The notes below the pieces were generated by a model that worked only from the letters and a program-made list of their open reading frames with translations, did no database searches and was not told where the DNA came from. Both the position numbers and the translations under genes were made by a program. Shown piece after piece: positions 1-10,469 of a DNA stretch of 64,000 bases. This stretch comes from Haliclona indistincta. Its lineage: Eukaryota; Porifera; Demospongiae; Haplosclerida; Chalinidae. The DNA lies in the NCBI GenBank assembly GCA_964017065.1, contig OZ024790.1:2846631-2910630 (forward strand). The letters run 5' to 3'. Every line of letters starts with the position of its first letter. Position 1 is the stretch's first letter.

Positions 1-89
1 CATGATGTGTACGTACCTACATGATTGAAAATGTATTCATTATAAATCCATATACCATCAATGTTTGATTGATATTGTTCTCATCTGGT

Positions 90-310
90 ATAAAGACCAC
101 TATACACGGCCAGTCGTGCGACTAGTCGCGACAAAAGTTTCTCAGTGTATGGTGCATAGTCACGCAGTCGCTAGTCGCCTGAAACATGTATGCGACATGT
201 TGCGCGAAATAGAAACGATCCTATTTTCAGGCGACTTGTCGTTCGAAACTTGCGACAAAAGTTGCTTGCGACGAAGCGAAAAAAGTTGCTCCGTGTATGG
301 TGGCCTTTAT
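90..310. mobile_element. MITE with 20-bp terminal inverted repeats
   Basis: The sequences at 90-109 and 291-310 are inverted copies of each other, matching 18 of 20 bases (consensus ATAAAGRCCACYATACACGG). The interior is full of short CGACAAAAGTT-like motifs and encodes nothing recognisable. It lies against the 3' side of a minus-strand Ig-like exon and probably interrupts that gene. Target-site duplication is unclear, so the superfamily is not assigned. Confidence 0.7.
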
Positions 311-609
311 GCAGCGAAACACTCCCTCGAACGATGTAAAATCTTGATTTTCATGATCCACAAACAGTCCTACTCGTCCTATGTCATGCAATATGTACAG
401 TGGAGCAGTTGGAGTAGTTGCTAGGGTAGTGCCATTGGGTGCCAACCAGGTACTAGTATGACTGTCATTGGTTGGACTTTGACACCACAAAGCAGTCATA
501 GAAGTTCTACCAATATCATTTGCTTGTATCATAGTTCTGTTTGGCAATTCTGTGCCATTACCAAAAACAAGTCCAAATTTTGTGATGATGCCCTGAGCTG
601 ACTGTAAAT
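311..609 (-). pseudogene. Ig-like domain exon of a surface-receptor gene (relic)
   Basis: The minus strand has an open frame containing NGTELPNRTMIQAND, a Trp-Cys pair (ALWCQSP) and a C-terminal FEGVFRC, the spacing expected of an Ig-like fold with the second Cys in the F strand. Several N-x-S/T glycosylation sites fit an extracellular domain. A splice acceptor (pyrimidine run then TACAG) is plausible near 610. A MITE at 90-310 starts just after the FRC motif, so no normal donor is visible. The style matches the Ig exon of the intact receptor at 50.6 kb (Asn-rich, phase-1 exons). It may once have belonged to the same gene as the FN3 exon at 742-1027. Confidence 0.5.
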
Positions 610-741
610 CTGTACAGCAATAAAAAAGTATGCTTGTGCGTTGACACACTTGAGTATACCAGTACAATGTGTGTGCTGGCTAACAAAAGGTGTTACATCC
701 AGCAGTTACTGAGTTTCTTCGGAATACATTTTGCAATTTAC

Positions 742-1027
742 CTTGCATTGAAACTTTTGTTGATCGTGGATAGCTTGGTAAAGCAGGTTTTTGGCCAGGA
801 TTTGTTGCTACAACAATAATCTCATACTCTATCTGTGGATTAAGATTAGTCAGTTGTACGGTTGTAGCAGCATCATCTTTTAGTTGTAATATTGGACTAC
901 CATCACTAGATTTTTAAAAACACTGTAGTGAAGGTAAGTATAGGTCCTGATTCAGGAGAAGACCAGTTAACAGTCGCTGTAGTATCACTTGTTCTGTTAG
1001 CAGTAAGATTTTCAGGAGGCTTTGTAA
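742..1027 (-). pseudogene. FN3 domain exon with a frameshift
   Basis: Read on the minus strand, an acceptor (CGTTAG at 1028-1033) is followed by TKPPENLTANRTSDTTATVN, WSSPESGP and, in a second frame, DDAATTVQLTNLNPQIEYEI and IVVATNPGQKPALP. Together these are the A-B and E-G strands of a fibronectin type III domain, including the conserved Trp and the Tyr of the tyrosine corner. A donor (GTAAAT) follows at 741-736. The two halves are in different frames, separated near 914-920 in a T5/A5 run. This is either a disabling mutation or a homopolymer sequencing error. A glycosylated adhesion or receptor role is inferred from the domain only. Confidence 0.6.
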
Positions 1028-1114
1028 CTAACGAAAGTATAATGATAATAATGTTACTGAAATTTAAGTACTTAGTGGTTTGAGTAATATGGAATCCCGA
1101 CTTTCGACGGCCAT

Positions 1115-1531
1115 TTGTACTACAAACAGATCGATGCGTCATGATCAGATCTTGTAGTTGGAGCGGTGTTGAGCCAGTATGACGATGAGGGTCATGATCA
1201 CCCGGTGGCATATTTCAGTCGAAAACTATTACCAAGCCTGAGGTCAATTATTCCACGGTGGAGAAGGAATGCTTAGCAATCAAATTAGGGGTGCAAGCTT
1301 TTCAAGTGTATCCACTTGGAAGATCATTCACTATCCAAACAGACCATAGAGCTCTACAATGGCTGGACAGAGCCAAGGACAGTCACAGTCATTTAACTCG
1401 ATGGAGCTTAGCATTGCAGCCATTCCAATTTCGAGTGGAGCACAGGAAAGGAAGAGCTAACATGTATGCGGACACACTCTCTAGGATCCAGACACCGACC
1501 CAGTGCTTCACACACAAGAAGGAGGGAGAAG
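1115..1531 (+). pseudogene. Ty3/gypsy-like RNase H end of pol (degraded)
   Basis: The open segment from about 1258 contains VEKECLAIKLGVQAF, IQTDHRALQWL and RKGRANMYADTLSR, the typical end of the RNase H domain in Ty3/gypsy-type retrotransposons, including the TDH and N-x-x-AD-x-LSR motifs. Upstream, GAVLSQYDDE and HPVAYFSRKLL lie in another frame with a stop near 1140, so the reading frame is broken at least once. Reverse transcriptase, gag and integrase are absent. A purine-rich tract at 1516-1531 abuts the LTR, as expected for the polypurine tract that primes plus-strand synthesis. This is a 5'-truncated, inactive remnant. Confidence 0.85.
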
Positions 1532-1796
1532 TGTGGTAGAAGGAGCCCGCCTCAGGAATTATCCCTATTTAAACTTGACTATAAAAATTATTGTAGAACC
1601 TTCTAGATAATTCCTTTCCTTTCTTATAATGTATAGACCTTATTTGACACCTCTAGATTATTCTACTTCTAGAAACTACTATTTACTATAAATACTCTTG
1701 TTTTTGTAATGTAAAATCAGTTACCAATTTAGCTCCATTTCTTTGAGTTATCAGCTTTGCGTCTAATACGAGCAACTACCCCTTGGCTCTATCACA
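1532..1796 (+). repeat. 3' LTR of the Ty3/gypsy-like remnant
   Basis: The segment begins TGTGGTAG right after the polypurine tract and ends CTATCACA, giving the TG...CA ends and a near-perfect short inverted repeat (TGTGGTAG/TGTGATAG). It is 265 bp, holds a TATAAATA-like box near 1686, and has no coding content. No 5' LTR is present in the window, so no target-site duplication can be checked. Confidence 0.75.
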
Positions 1797-2072
1797 GTCT
1801 ATGTACCCTGCAGCGCTTAATTGTTGTCAACGTTGAATGCGTGTGAAATTTATAGTAAAGAATAGCCAAAGTACCCCCAATTACAGTAGCCCAGTTTAAA
1901 AACTTGTGCCAGTAAGGTGTAAGAGTACACGCAGTCTATAAAGTACGCCTTTTTTCTCAATCACTCCCATACATTGCAGTTGCTGGAGGTGCTAAAATGG
2001 GACTCCGGAAGTGAACTCATGTTTAATTAACGCTCCATTACATTCCATTGACCGTTATTGTGAAGGCTTACA

Positions 2073-2243
2073 GTTGTTTGCGAAGATCTTGCATAACGGA
2101 AGCAAAAGCGGAAGTATGACGTTGGCCAATCAAACGCACGTAGGCGTGACTAACTGAACTGTACACGTGACGAAAAGTGAATCTGATTGGCCAGCGTCAC
2201 ACTTCCGGTTTCGCTTCCGTTATGCAAGATCTTCGCAAACAAC
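2073..2243. repeat. Palindromic inverted repeat just upstream of the 2307 gene
   Basis: GTTGTTTGCGAAGATCTTGC near 2073 returns as its reverse complement ending at 2243, with arms of about 45-60 bp (the CGGAAGC motif is repeated with one change). Each arm contains a CCAAT/ATTGG box close to CGTCA or TGACG. It ends 63 bp before the start codon of the next gene, so it may double as promoter DNA. It is probably a MITE. Confidence 0.7.
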
Positions 2244-2306
2244 TTAACTGTATTGCATTGCGGGTAAACGCTAGTACGCCGTAAAATCCATACATTTACC
2301 GCACAA

Positions 2307-3985
2307 ATGGCGCAGCTAGTAGCGATGCCGAAGAAAGCTTTGGAGACAAAGGTATGGATTATACTCTGGCCATCCACTGTGACGGATCATGATAAAACGA
2401 TCTTGAAAGAAGTGGAAGAAAACATTGTGATTGCAAGAGATCAAGTTGTGAAGGCGGCGGGAAAGTTTACGCAAGAGTCAGCTGTGAGAAAAACTTTAGA
2501 AACGACCGAAGAAACACTCGGGAATTTAATCGCTAGTAGGATCGCTCCTGACTCATACCATTTGGGAGTCAACGATAACGGCCGATTGTTCCTTGCTTCT
2601 AACGTTGACATCCGTGATTCTCGATGTAAGTCACGTATAATTCGCCGGCAGTGTGCATGCACCTGCCAGTATGATAAGTATGTGATTATGAAGTTTTATT
2701 GATTTCATATTCAGATCAGTTTTTGACGAGTACCAGCGACGATTCAGATCTCCAAGATCTTGTTAAATTTACGAGTTGCAATACAAGTGGCAAAGATAGC
2801 GATGGCAGAGTGAAAAATGGGGATAAACAACCCGATCAGGAAAAAGATTTCAGCAAATTTGGTAAAGGAGATGGCTACAAAAAAGCTGAAGAAGCTGATG
2901 ATAAAGGTTGCCACAAAGAAAATGACGGCGAAAAAGGTAAGAACATATTTGTTGCACATGTACATAATCTGACTGTAGATGAAAGTATGTAAGCCAGTGT
3001 CATACATTGTAAAATTTATAATATTGATTTTTTCCATGCAAGTATGATGAGTATGTGATTACTGATTTCATATGCAGATCAGGATGATTCAGATCACAGA
3101 AGTCTTATTAGTCAAAGTAGCGATGCAAGGGGCAAAGATAGCGATGGCAGAGTGAAAAATGGGGATAAACAACCCGATGAGGAAAAAGATTTCAGCAAAT
3201 TTGGTAAAGGAGATGGCTACAAAAAAGCTGAAGAAGCTGATGATAAAGGTTGCCACAAAGAAAATGACGGCGAAGAAGGCAAGAACATAATTGTTGAACA
3301 TGTACATAATCTGATGACTGTAGAGGAAAGTATGTAAGCCAGTGTCATACATTGTAAAATTTATAATTTTGATTTTTTTCCATGCAAGTATCATGAGTAT
3401 GTGATTACTGATTTCATTTGCAGATCAGGATGATTCAGATCACAGAAGTCTTATTAGTCAAAGTAGCGATGCAAGGGGCAAAGATAGCGATGGCAGAGTG
3501 AAAAATGGTGATGAACAACCAGATGACAGAAAAGATTTCAGCCAATGTAGTAAAGGAGAAAAAGCTGAAGTAGCTGATGACAAAGCCGCGGGTTGCCACA
3601 AAGAAAATGACGGCGAAGAAGGCGAATACATAATTGCTGCACATGTACATAATATAACAGTAGATGGAAAAGTAAGCCAGTGCATGTCATAAAAATAAAT
3701 TAAGTTTTCAAAATAATAATTGGACTTTCCATGCAGCCAGATAAAGATAGCATTATTTGGTGGAATTGTGAGCAGCTCCAGCACGGTGTTAACAATGTCG
3801 ATATCGATGATGATAGCACTCCTACAATGCAAAAGGTGTACTTGCATACGGAGAGACGAGAAAATCTTTACATGCATGTGAAATGGGAAGAAAATCAGCA
3901 CCATTTTATGCTGGGATTGGGAATTGACAGAGAGAAGAGTGCAGACGGATATGTTTTCGAAATTCGTCCAATGCCATCCACATAG
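2307..3985 (+). CDS. Five-exon gene of unknown function with duplicated charged exons
   Basis: I do not recognise the family. Proposed exons are 2307-2625, 2715-2936, 3078-3278, 3424-3671 and 3737-3985. The phases agree throughout (1, 1, 1, 0) and the sum is 1239 bp, or 412 residues. Acceptors are clear (CATATTCAG, CATATGCAG, CATTTGCAG, CCATGCAG). Exon 3 uses a GC donor (AAG|GCAAGA) where its sister exon 2 has GT. The N-terminal ~106 residues look globular (AQLVAMPKK, LKEVEENIVIARDQ). Exons 2-4 encode three versions of a charged, probably disordered segment (KDSDGRVKNGD, EKDFSKFGKGDGYKKAEEAD, GCHKENDGE). The C-terminal exon is globular-looking (WWNCEQLQHG, HTERRENLYMHVKWEE, FEIRPMPST). There is no signal peptide or membrane span, so an intracellular protein is inferred. 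The start is the first ATG after a palindromic CCAAT-bearing upstream region. Confidence 0.65.
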
Positions 3986-4620
3986 TTATAAGCATGTAGA
4001 TTCTGAATTTCTGATTTGTATCGACAGACTATCCTTTGTATACTTGTATATGTAGAGCTTTGTACTTGTATATGTAGAGCTTGTATATGTAGAGCTTTGT
4101 ACAAGCTGCAGTAAGGTACATACAGTACCTTACTGCATGCAGCTTGTCAACAGCACAATTACATTGTTAGAATTTTCTTGGTTGTATTATAATTTAAGTT
4201 CCTTTGCCGCTCCAAATTGCATGCATGTAGAACTATTATGTCCATGCAGTGTATATAAAAATTAATAATGGTGATTGAAACAACACGTATTGCTATGGAC
4301 AGTGCTGTAACTGCAGACAAATCAATTACAAATGCACATTAAAATAAAATGTAATTATAATGTACACACACTAGGTATTGTCTAACTGTATAAGCCAGCA
4401 TAGTATAGTCTATATCACACACTGCGTCCCTCCATAAGCAGCAATCAAACTAGCGAGCGAAAGCAACTTCGGACTCAGTCGAGTGAGCCTGAGCGAGCAA
4501 GCGTTGATTTAGCCTCGTACCCAGGCTCCCACGCAGCCCGCCCGAGAGCCTGGGTACGAGGCTAGCGTTGATACAGTCTATGCAGGTCTTCAGTAAACCG
4601 CTTGTATCTTTATTAATATT
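3986..4620. other. Gene-free stretch with a small tandem repeat and a palindrome
   Basis: Three copies of a ~22-bp unit (CTTGTATATGTAGAGCTT) lie at about 4042-4102. At 4512-4563 there is a strong inverted repeat whose arms read AGCCTCGTACCCAGGCTC and its complement around a GC-rich loop. No coding signal was seen. Confidence 0.6.
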
Positions 4621-4653
4621 TATGCCGAGGTGTGGGCGGAGCCACGAGGCATA
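4621..4653 (-). repeat. Dispersed 31-33-bp hairpin element (copy 1)
   Basis: This is an imperfect palindrome of the form TATGCCTCG-TGG-CTCCGC-CCACCGAGGCATA, here in reverse orientation. It adjoins a GT microsatellite (4670-4695). Five further copies occur at 49.8-50.3 and 53.8 kb, each next to microsatellite-bearing repeat DNA. Confidence 0.8.
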
Positions 4654-4665
4654 CAGTAGTCTGTT

Positions 4666-4700
<35 letters not shown>

Positions 4701-4801
4701 TCGCAATGAGTATCTCAGCAACCGCTTGCTACTAAGCGCTGAAACTTGCAATACTGGTAGATCTCGATAGTTTATGAAAATCAAATTTGACGGATTTGCT
4801 A

Positions 4802-5689
4802 TTAAGGGACTACACGGCGAACTATAGAAACGGCTTGATTTGCGTGCTGTTTTTTCTGGCTAACCATCTAGTACTTCACAGCGACTTTACCAACTGCTGG
4901 GCGGTCCTAGGGTGGAGCTAGAGGGCCGAGGGACCCAAATGTTTTACGACATAGTTTTTCTTTAATTTAAAGGTAGCAACCAGGGTGGGTGGGAGGGGGG
5001 AGGGCGGGCAAGCGGAGCGGGTGAACTTTGCCTACCTCTGGCGCCACAAATGACCTTGCTGCGTTCTTAGCTGACCTCTGTAGCTCAATTCTTGTGCAAA
5101 CCACGAAACTAATTAAATATTCGCGGCCTTGTAGGGTGGGTGGGAGGGGGGAGGGCGAGCAAGCGGAGCGGGTGAACTTTGCCTACCTCTGGCGCCACAA
5201 ATGACCTTGCTGCGTTCTTAGCTGACCTCTGTAGCTCAATTCTTGTGCAAACCACGAAACTAATTAAATATTCGCGGCCTTGTAGGGTGGGTGGGAGGGG
5301 GGAGGGCGAGCAAGCGGAGCGGGTGAACTTTGCCTACCTCTGGCGCCACAAATGACCTTGCTGCGTTCTTAGCTGACCTCTGTAGCTCAATTCTTGTGCA
5401 AACCACGAAACTAATTAAATATTCGCGGCCTTGTGACTGACAGACTGAACACTTTACGCAAAAACGCATGCATACGTTTGCTCACCACGAGCAATTCAGT
5501 TCACAAATCCATTTTGGTGGGCGTGGCTTGTCCGCTCATTGAATAAAATTTTTACTCTTTCTACAGTGTTTGCTCCGCCCACAAGCAGATTTGTGAGTTT
5601 CTTTGATGATAACTGTCTTTGACCACGCTTTGTTTGCCCGAAGAAACTGAAATTTTCGTCATTCTGATGTTCGACGTGTAGTCCCTTAA
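4802..5689. mobile_element. TTAA-bounded inverted-repeat element of ~890 bp
   Basis: The left end reads TTAAGGGACTACACG (4802-4816) and the right end is its exact reverse complement (5675-5689). TTAA at both outer ends suggests a piggyBac-type target duplication. There is no transposase ORF, so it is non-autonomous. The interior carries three 151-bp tandem copies. Confidence 0.6.
4982..5434. repeat. Three tandem copies of a 151-bp unit
   Basis: Near-identical units start at 4982, 5133 and 5284, each opening with AGGGTGGGTGGGAGGGGGG and closing with ATTAAATATTCGCGGCCTTG. The G-rich head could fold as a G-quadruplex. The array lies inside the TTAA-bounded element, and the units are nearly identical, so the expansion is recent. 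Confidence 0.9.
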
Positions 5690-5967
5690 AGCCTTTGTTT
5701 TGAAGTTATGGCGTGATTTGCTAACCTAAACAGCCGTCTTGAGCGCTCGGGCCTACTTCATAGACAAAACTGTCTACAGATGGCTACAGTGCAACTTGAA
5801 GGCTTGATCTGTGATAGTACAGCTCGCGCGACTCCATTGGCAGCAGTGAAACTAGCGAGCGAAAACGTGTTTGAGTTCACTTAGCTGCTCGACTGGTGAG
5901 CCGGAGCGAGCAGAGCAGTTACAGTCACGCCCAGCTACATTATTCTGTTCGGCTTCAATACAACATT

Positions 5968-6440
5968 TGTACAACAGCTTGTACAGCTGCTGGATAGCTG
6001 CCACTAGCTAGCCTGCGCTTCCATAGAACTGTTGCTATGATCTGCTGCTTGCCTGCTGCTGCTGGATAGCTGCTAATAGCCTGTGCTTCCATAGCACTGT
6101 TGCTATGATCTGCTGCTGCTGAATAGCTGCCACCGTTAGCCTGCGCTTCCATAGCACTGTTGCCATGATCTGCTGCTGCTGCTGCTGGATAGCTACCACT
6201 AGCCTGCGCTTCGATAGCACTGTTGCTATGATCTGCTGCCTGCTGCTGGATAAGCTGTCACTAGCCTGTACTTCCATAGCACTGTTGCTATGATATGCTG
6301 CTACTGGATAGCTGCCACAAGCCTGCGCTTCCATAGCACTGTCACTATGATCTGTTGCTTGCCTGCTGCTGGATAGCTGCCACTAGCCTGTGCTTCCATA
6401 GCTCTGTTGCTATGATCTGATGCTTGCCTGCATGTTCCAT
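5968..6440. repeat. CTG-rich minisatellite, ~60-bp unit
   Basis: About seven diverged units contain CCTGCGCTTCCATAGCACTG followed by TTGCTATGATCTGCTGC and TGCTGGATAGCTGCCA. More diverged versions (CATGCTTCCATGGTTCTGCTG) run on to about 6900. Long open frames here are a by-product of the repeat, not genes. Confidence 0.85.
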
Positions 6441-6899
6441 GGATCTGCTGGTCACTTCTACTGTAGCTTGCATTGCATGCTTCTATGATACTGTTTTGAT
6501 GCTTCCATGGATCTACTGCATTCATGCATACGTGCTGTCATATGCATCCGCTAATTGCATGCTAGCATACATGCTACTGCACCGAGGCATCTGCACCTTT
6601 GGTGCTTTATACAAACAGCTTGTACAATGAATTTTAGCTACATGTACTCTAAGCTGCTACATGTACAATCCATGGTTGTGCTGCTCGCTTGCTTCAGTTC
6701 TGCAACTTGCATAATGCTCTAAGTTATGATAGTTCTGCTGCTTGCATGCTTCCATGGTTCTGCTGTTTGTATGGTTGCATATTATGGTTCTGCTGTCCTT
6801 CCATGAATATGTCACGTGCTCATGCAGTTTCAGTACTGATTATGCTTTCATATGGTTCTGCTACTTGCATGCTTCAATTGTTCTGTTACGTGATGCATC

Positions 6900-7093
6900 T
6901 GCTGCTTACATGCATCTCCAACGAGGCATCACACCTTCGGTGCTTCATTTGTAAATCTTGTGGAATTTGGATCTGCAACTACTGCAAGCAGCCTGATAAA
7001 CCACAGTGCACGCAAATCAGTATGCACTGTTTTTCTGATTTTCACACATCCAAAATGAATTATGTAGGAATTTGTGACCGGATCTGGGAAAAT
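6900..7093. other. No gene seen
   Basis: This stretch holds a diverged copy of a dispersed CGAGGCATC...CACCTTTGGTGC-type hairpin (6910-6945). An open frame to 7117 has no recognisable domain. Confidence 0.4.
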
Positions 7094-7629
7094 GAACATT
7101 GTCCCATCTTACAGTAGCAAGGAGATTGCTCGAAATTGTTACCAAAGTGACGAACCTGGAAACGGTGAAAATCGAGTTTCGTCATCCGCTTCGTTTTCTT
7201 CCTCATCTTCTTTCTTTCTTCAACTCGGCCTAGCAAGCGCGGAGTGATGAGACCAAAACACCCGCGAACAGTCGTGAAATTCTCCTGGCAGGTAGGTGCC
7301 TTTTGAACTTTGTTTTTAGCGAAACGGCGATATAAATTCCGCGATAATTCAGTCGAATCGCAACCGTACTTTCCTTTTGCAAGCGGAAGGGGCGTGGCAC
7401 ACTTTTTTGACTCCTTTTCTCCTTGAGCAGTCGCCCGGAGGTCTGGTGCTCTACTAGCCTTTAATTATTATTATTATTATTATTACTATTATTGAAAAAC
7501 ACACCACATAAGGTGTACATGTAGATTTACAATTAATGTTAATCAGTAGCAATTGAAATCTCTTAGTACTATAGCACATCTCTCGTCATCAGTGGAATAT
7601 TCTTTTAAATAAGTACGACCACAGAAAAT

Positions 7630-8010
7630 ATTGTGTCCAGAGAAAGTACAAGAAATTAAAAAGATTTCTATCGAAATCAAAAGATGTAGGGTTGTGAAAT
7701 CTACACTGGTTCACAATGTAAGCTAACAAGGAACAAGCATGGAATGGTAACACGATTGACTTGCTAACAGACCATAGATCCCTACATCAGTGGCTTACCT
7801 AGTCGCTGTTGACTGCTGACACCTGACGTGCATTCAGCTTGTGCACAGCCACTGATGTAGGGATCTATGGTCTGTTAGCAAGTCAATCGTGTTACCATTC
7901 CATGCTTGTTCCTTGTTAGCTTACATTGTGAACCAGTGTAGATTTCACAACCCTACATCCTTTTGATTTCGATCATTGTAGAAATCTTTTTATTTTCTTG
8001 TTTGTGTCCT
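7630..8010. mobile_element. Fold-back element, copy 1
   Basis: Two ~165-bp arms are near-perfect inverted copies. They contain GTTCACAATGTAAGCTAACA, CAAGCATGGAATGGTAACAC and ACAGACCATAGATCCCTACA, around a ~70-bp loop. Related copies lie at 10470-10880 and 63590-64000, and arm fragments at 42938-42995 and 44398-44460. There is no coding content. Confidence 0.85.
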
Positions 8011-8482
8011 TTTTACTTTTTAGTGAAGTGCAGTTCAATAATTATCATGAACGTACTGAGCCGTCTTTGTTTCCACCATTGATTTAGTTTTCCTGTTGTT
8101 GATGGCTTTTCTTTATTATCAGCTCGCCTACGCATACATGCATGCATGAAGTGCATACGAGCCCCGCCCACACTAGTTTGTAGATTTGTAAGGCGGTTAT
8201 AATTATCTGGCAAGCGCAGAATGGTGATCCTATACGATGAGACGATCTTACCGTTCTTCGAAGACTCCAGACAGATATGTGTTCTCCGTGATCCATACGG
8301 CGCGGAGATATATACTCAAGGTAGTGCTTGGTCACGTGCGCTAACCACTGCTTGGTCACGTGCGTATTGCGCAATCACAATAATGGCATCTAACACTTAC
8401 AGTGTTCCACACGAAGAGAGGGAATTAATGTTAGGAATGTATGACGTCACGTCAATAGCAACAATACATTGTAGCAAACAAA

Positions 8483-8555
8483 ATGGCCGCCAAAAACCTG
8501 CTCTCTTGCAGAGTGAAGTCGCGCTTGTCGCTGTATATGCTTCTAGAGACGCTAG
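8483..8555 (+). CDS. Possible first coding exon, unrecognised
   Basis: An ATG in a strong context (ACAAAATGGCCGCC) opens a 24-codon frame (MAAKNLLSCRVKSRLSLYML...) that ends at a good donor, CTAG|GTGAGG, in phase 1. The Arg/Ser/Leu-rich N-terminus resembles a mitochondrial targeting peptide. No second exon could be identified downstream, where 8611-8629 and 8747-8765 are direct repeats. It may be chance. Confidence 0.2.
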
Positions 8556-9257
8556 GTGAGGTCTACTTTCATGATTAATGTTTTGGCATTGCAGTCATGA
8601 AGTTTTAGAGCTTAACTACCAGTAGAACTGGAATTCCTGTCCCAACGGTCAACTTTTGCTCTTTGCCGTCGATGTAGTACTGATTGGGACCAATCCCGCT
8701 GCCAACAGATAAGCATCCGAGGTGAAAACTTCAATGCAGCGATGACAGAGCTTAACTACCAGTAGTACCTGAGATTCGCTCCCTAACGTGTTTTTCCAAA
8801 TGGTTGCCTGTCTTTCACATTACTGACACGTGAGTGTCATCTGACAAGAAGCCATATAAAGCACAAGATTCAGTAAGGATAGAGGATCAAAATGATACAT
8901 ACATCATAACTCTAGGACAACTGATTCTAGAGAAATCAAGCAAACTGTCAACACACAATTATTCCTTCTCTTCGTGTGGAACACTGTAGCTGACAATGGA
9001 TCACGATCGAGAACTCGCGGAATGTATATCGCCGTTTCGCTAAAAACAAAGTTCAAAAGGCACCTGCCAGGAGAATTTCACGACTGTTCGTGGGTGTTTT
9101 GGTCTCGGCACTGCACGCGTAAAGGCGCTAGGCGCGCTGAAGAAGAAAGAAAGAAAGAAAGAAGAAAGAAGAAAACGAAGATGACGAAACTCGATTTTTA
9201 CCGTTTCTAGGTTCGTCAGTTTAGTAACAGTGTAGAGCACTCTCCTTGCTACTGTAA

Positions 9258-9858
9258 GATGGGGCAACGCCAGATAGCAGATCTAAGTGTCCTTGAACGT
9301 ATAAATTCACCCCCTGGCGAAATATCAGCGTTTGAACGCTAATACATTGTATGTAGCCGCCATCTTGTTTTTCCGTTCAACCCTACATAGGGAGGCACTA
9401 CCGTGCCTCGCTAATAGAAAGCATTGCGCCGGTGTGTATCTGCATGTACATGTAGACCCATAGCGCATCAGTATTATAGACCTCAGATTGTTTATTGAAC
9501 TTACAAGTCCCAAACTTGTCCACATTATATCCCAACTGACGACACACGACTCTGGCATCATTGGTGAAGAAGCCAAAATCACACACAGTTCCCCATGTGT
9601 GTCCTACACATACTTCCACTCTCCCCTGGTTGGTAGTGGAACCATTCACCAACTGTACTGCTCCATGAGTGCAGCTACCATGCACAACACTAATATCTAT
9701 TATTGGTATGTGATATGTAATTTTTTCACACTATAACGGAAAACAAGATGGAGGCTACAATGCATGGATTAGCGTTCAAACGCTGATATTTCACTTGGTG
9801 GTGAACTGTACGCATATAAATACACTTAGATCCGCTCTCTGGCGTTGCCCCAACTATA
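9258..9858. mobile_element. SRCR exon enclosed by ~120-bp inverted repeats
   Basis: The segment 9258-9380 (GGGGCAACGCCAGATAGCAG ... CGCCATCTTGTTTTCCG) is repeated in inverted orientation at 9736-9858, with a few indels. A further copy of this repeat lies in an intron of the receptor gene at about 51245-51365, and a fragment at 44555-44580. Between the arms lies one well-formed SRCR exon on the minus strand. Confidence 0.7.
9505..9689 (-). CDS. SRCR (scavenger receptor Cys-rich) domain exon
   Basis: The minus strand encodes [30 protein letters not shown] and [10 protein letters not shown], the unmistakable N-terminal half of an SRCR domain (G-R-V-E-V, WGTVCD, VCRQLGY). SRCR domains are extracellular ligand-binding modules of receptors and secreted proteins. 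The exon is bounded by an acceptor (GATATTAG, intron side from 9690) and a strong donor (CTT|GTAAGT at 9504-9499). No partner exon coding the second half was found nearby, so this is either part of a gene with large introns or an isolated exon. It is enclosed by long inverted repeats, which raises the possibility that a transposon captured it. Confidence 0.7.
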
Positions 9859-9924
9859 CGGTAGCACATAGATTCCTTGAACAGATTACTAAAGGGATGC
9901 CTTAACGCGAGCAGCGCCCAAAAC

Positions 9925-10015
9925 AAAACACCCACGAACAGTCGTGAAATTCTCCTGCCAGGTGCCTTTTGAACTCAGTGTTTAGCGAAAAGGCGATAAA
10001 TTCCACGATATCTCG
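9925..10015. repeat. Dispersed repeat fragment (CACGAACAGTCGTG family)
   Basis: CCCACGAACAGTCGTGAAAT and the following ~70 bases match the end repeat at 7250-7345 and 62785-62890. Confidence 0.7.
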
Positions 10016-10469
10016 ATCGCCTCTTTGGGATTGCGTAATACGCACGTTACATGTCGTAGAACTGGTCAGAAACTACATGTAACTAGCGATCATCGCTCTA
10101 CTGCTTGCTAGGCAAAAGTAGTACAGGTGTAGTAGATCTGGAAATTGTCTGCGGGGCTCGTATGTACAGAGCTTGAGTTAAGTCAGGAGTCTTCGAAAAC
10201 AGCTCAGCGACTGAGGACGTGTAGAATCATTACTCTGCAGCTTCTCCTTGCCAGCTAACAGTGGCAGAAAAATCTCAGCAGGAGTAGGGGTGCGGCTCGT
10301 AAGCAGAGCAGGGTCGAGCTAGTCCCAGGTTTCTTAGGTGCCTTACATTAGCCTGGTGCCTAGGCGAGGCTAGTGTATACATGTACAAGCATTTTGGCTA
10401 AAACATCAACGAAAATAAAAAGGCTCAACCCACTGCAGCAAAATATGAAGACTCACTAAAAAATTTTTA
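10016..10469. other. No gene seen
   Basis: This is repeat-derived DNA. GCGGGGCTCGTATGTACA (10150) and GGAGTCTTCGAAAACAGC echo the flank of the fold-back elements at 8160-8270 and 63380-63510. No coding signal was seen. Confidence 0.4.

Larger units (their letters stand above)
7094..9263. mobile_element. Composite element with ~250-bp inverted ends
   Basis: The segments 7094-7345 and 8998-9263 are inverted copies (CATCTTACAGTAGCAAGGAG at the outer ends; CACGAACAGTCGTGAAATTC and CTCCTGGCAGGTGCCTTTTG inside). A fold-back element sits between them. Single partial copies of the same end repeat occur at about 9925-10015 and 62785-62890. No transposase was seen. Confidence 0.6.
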
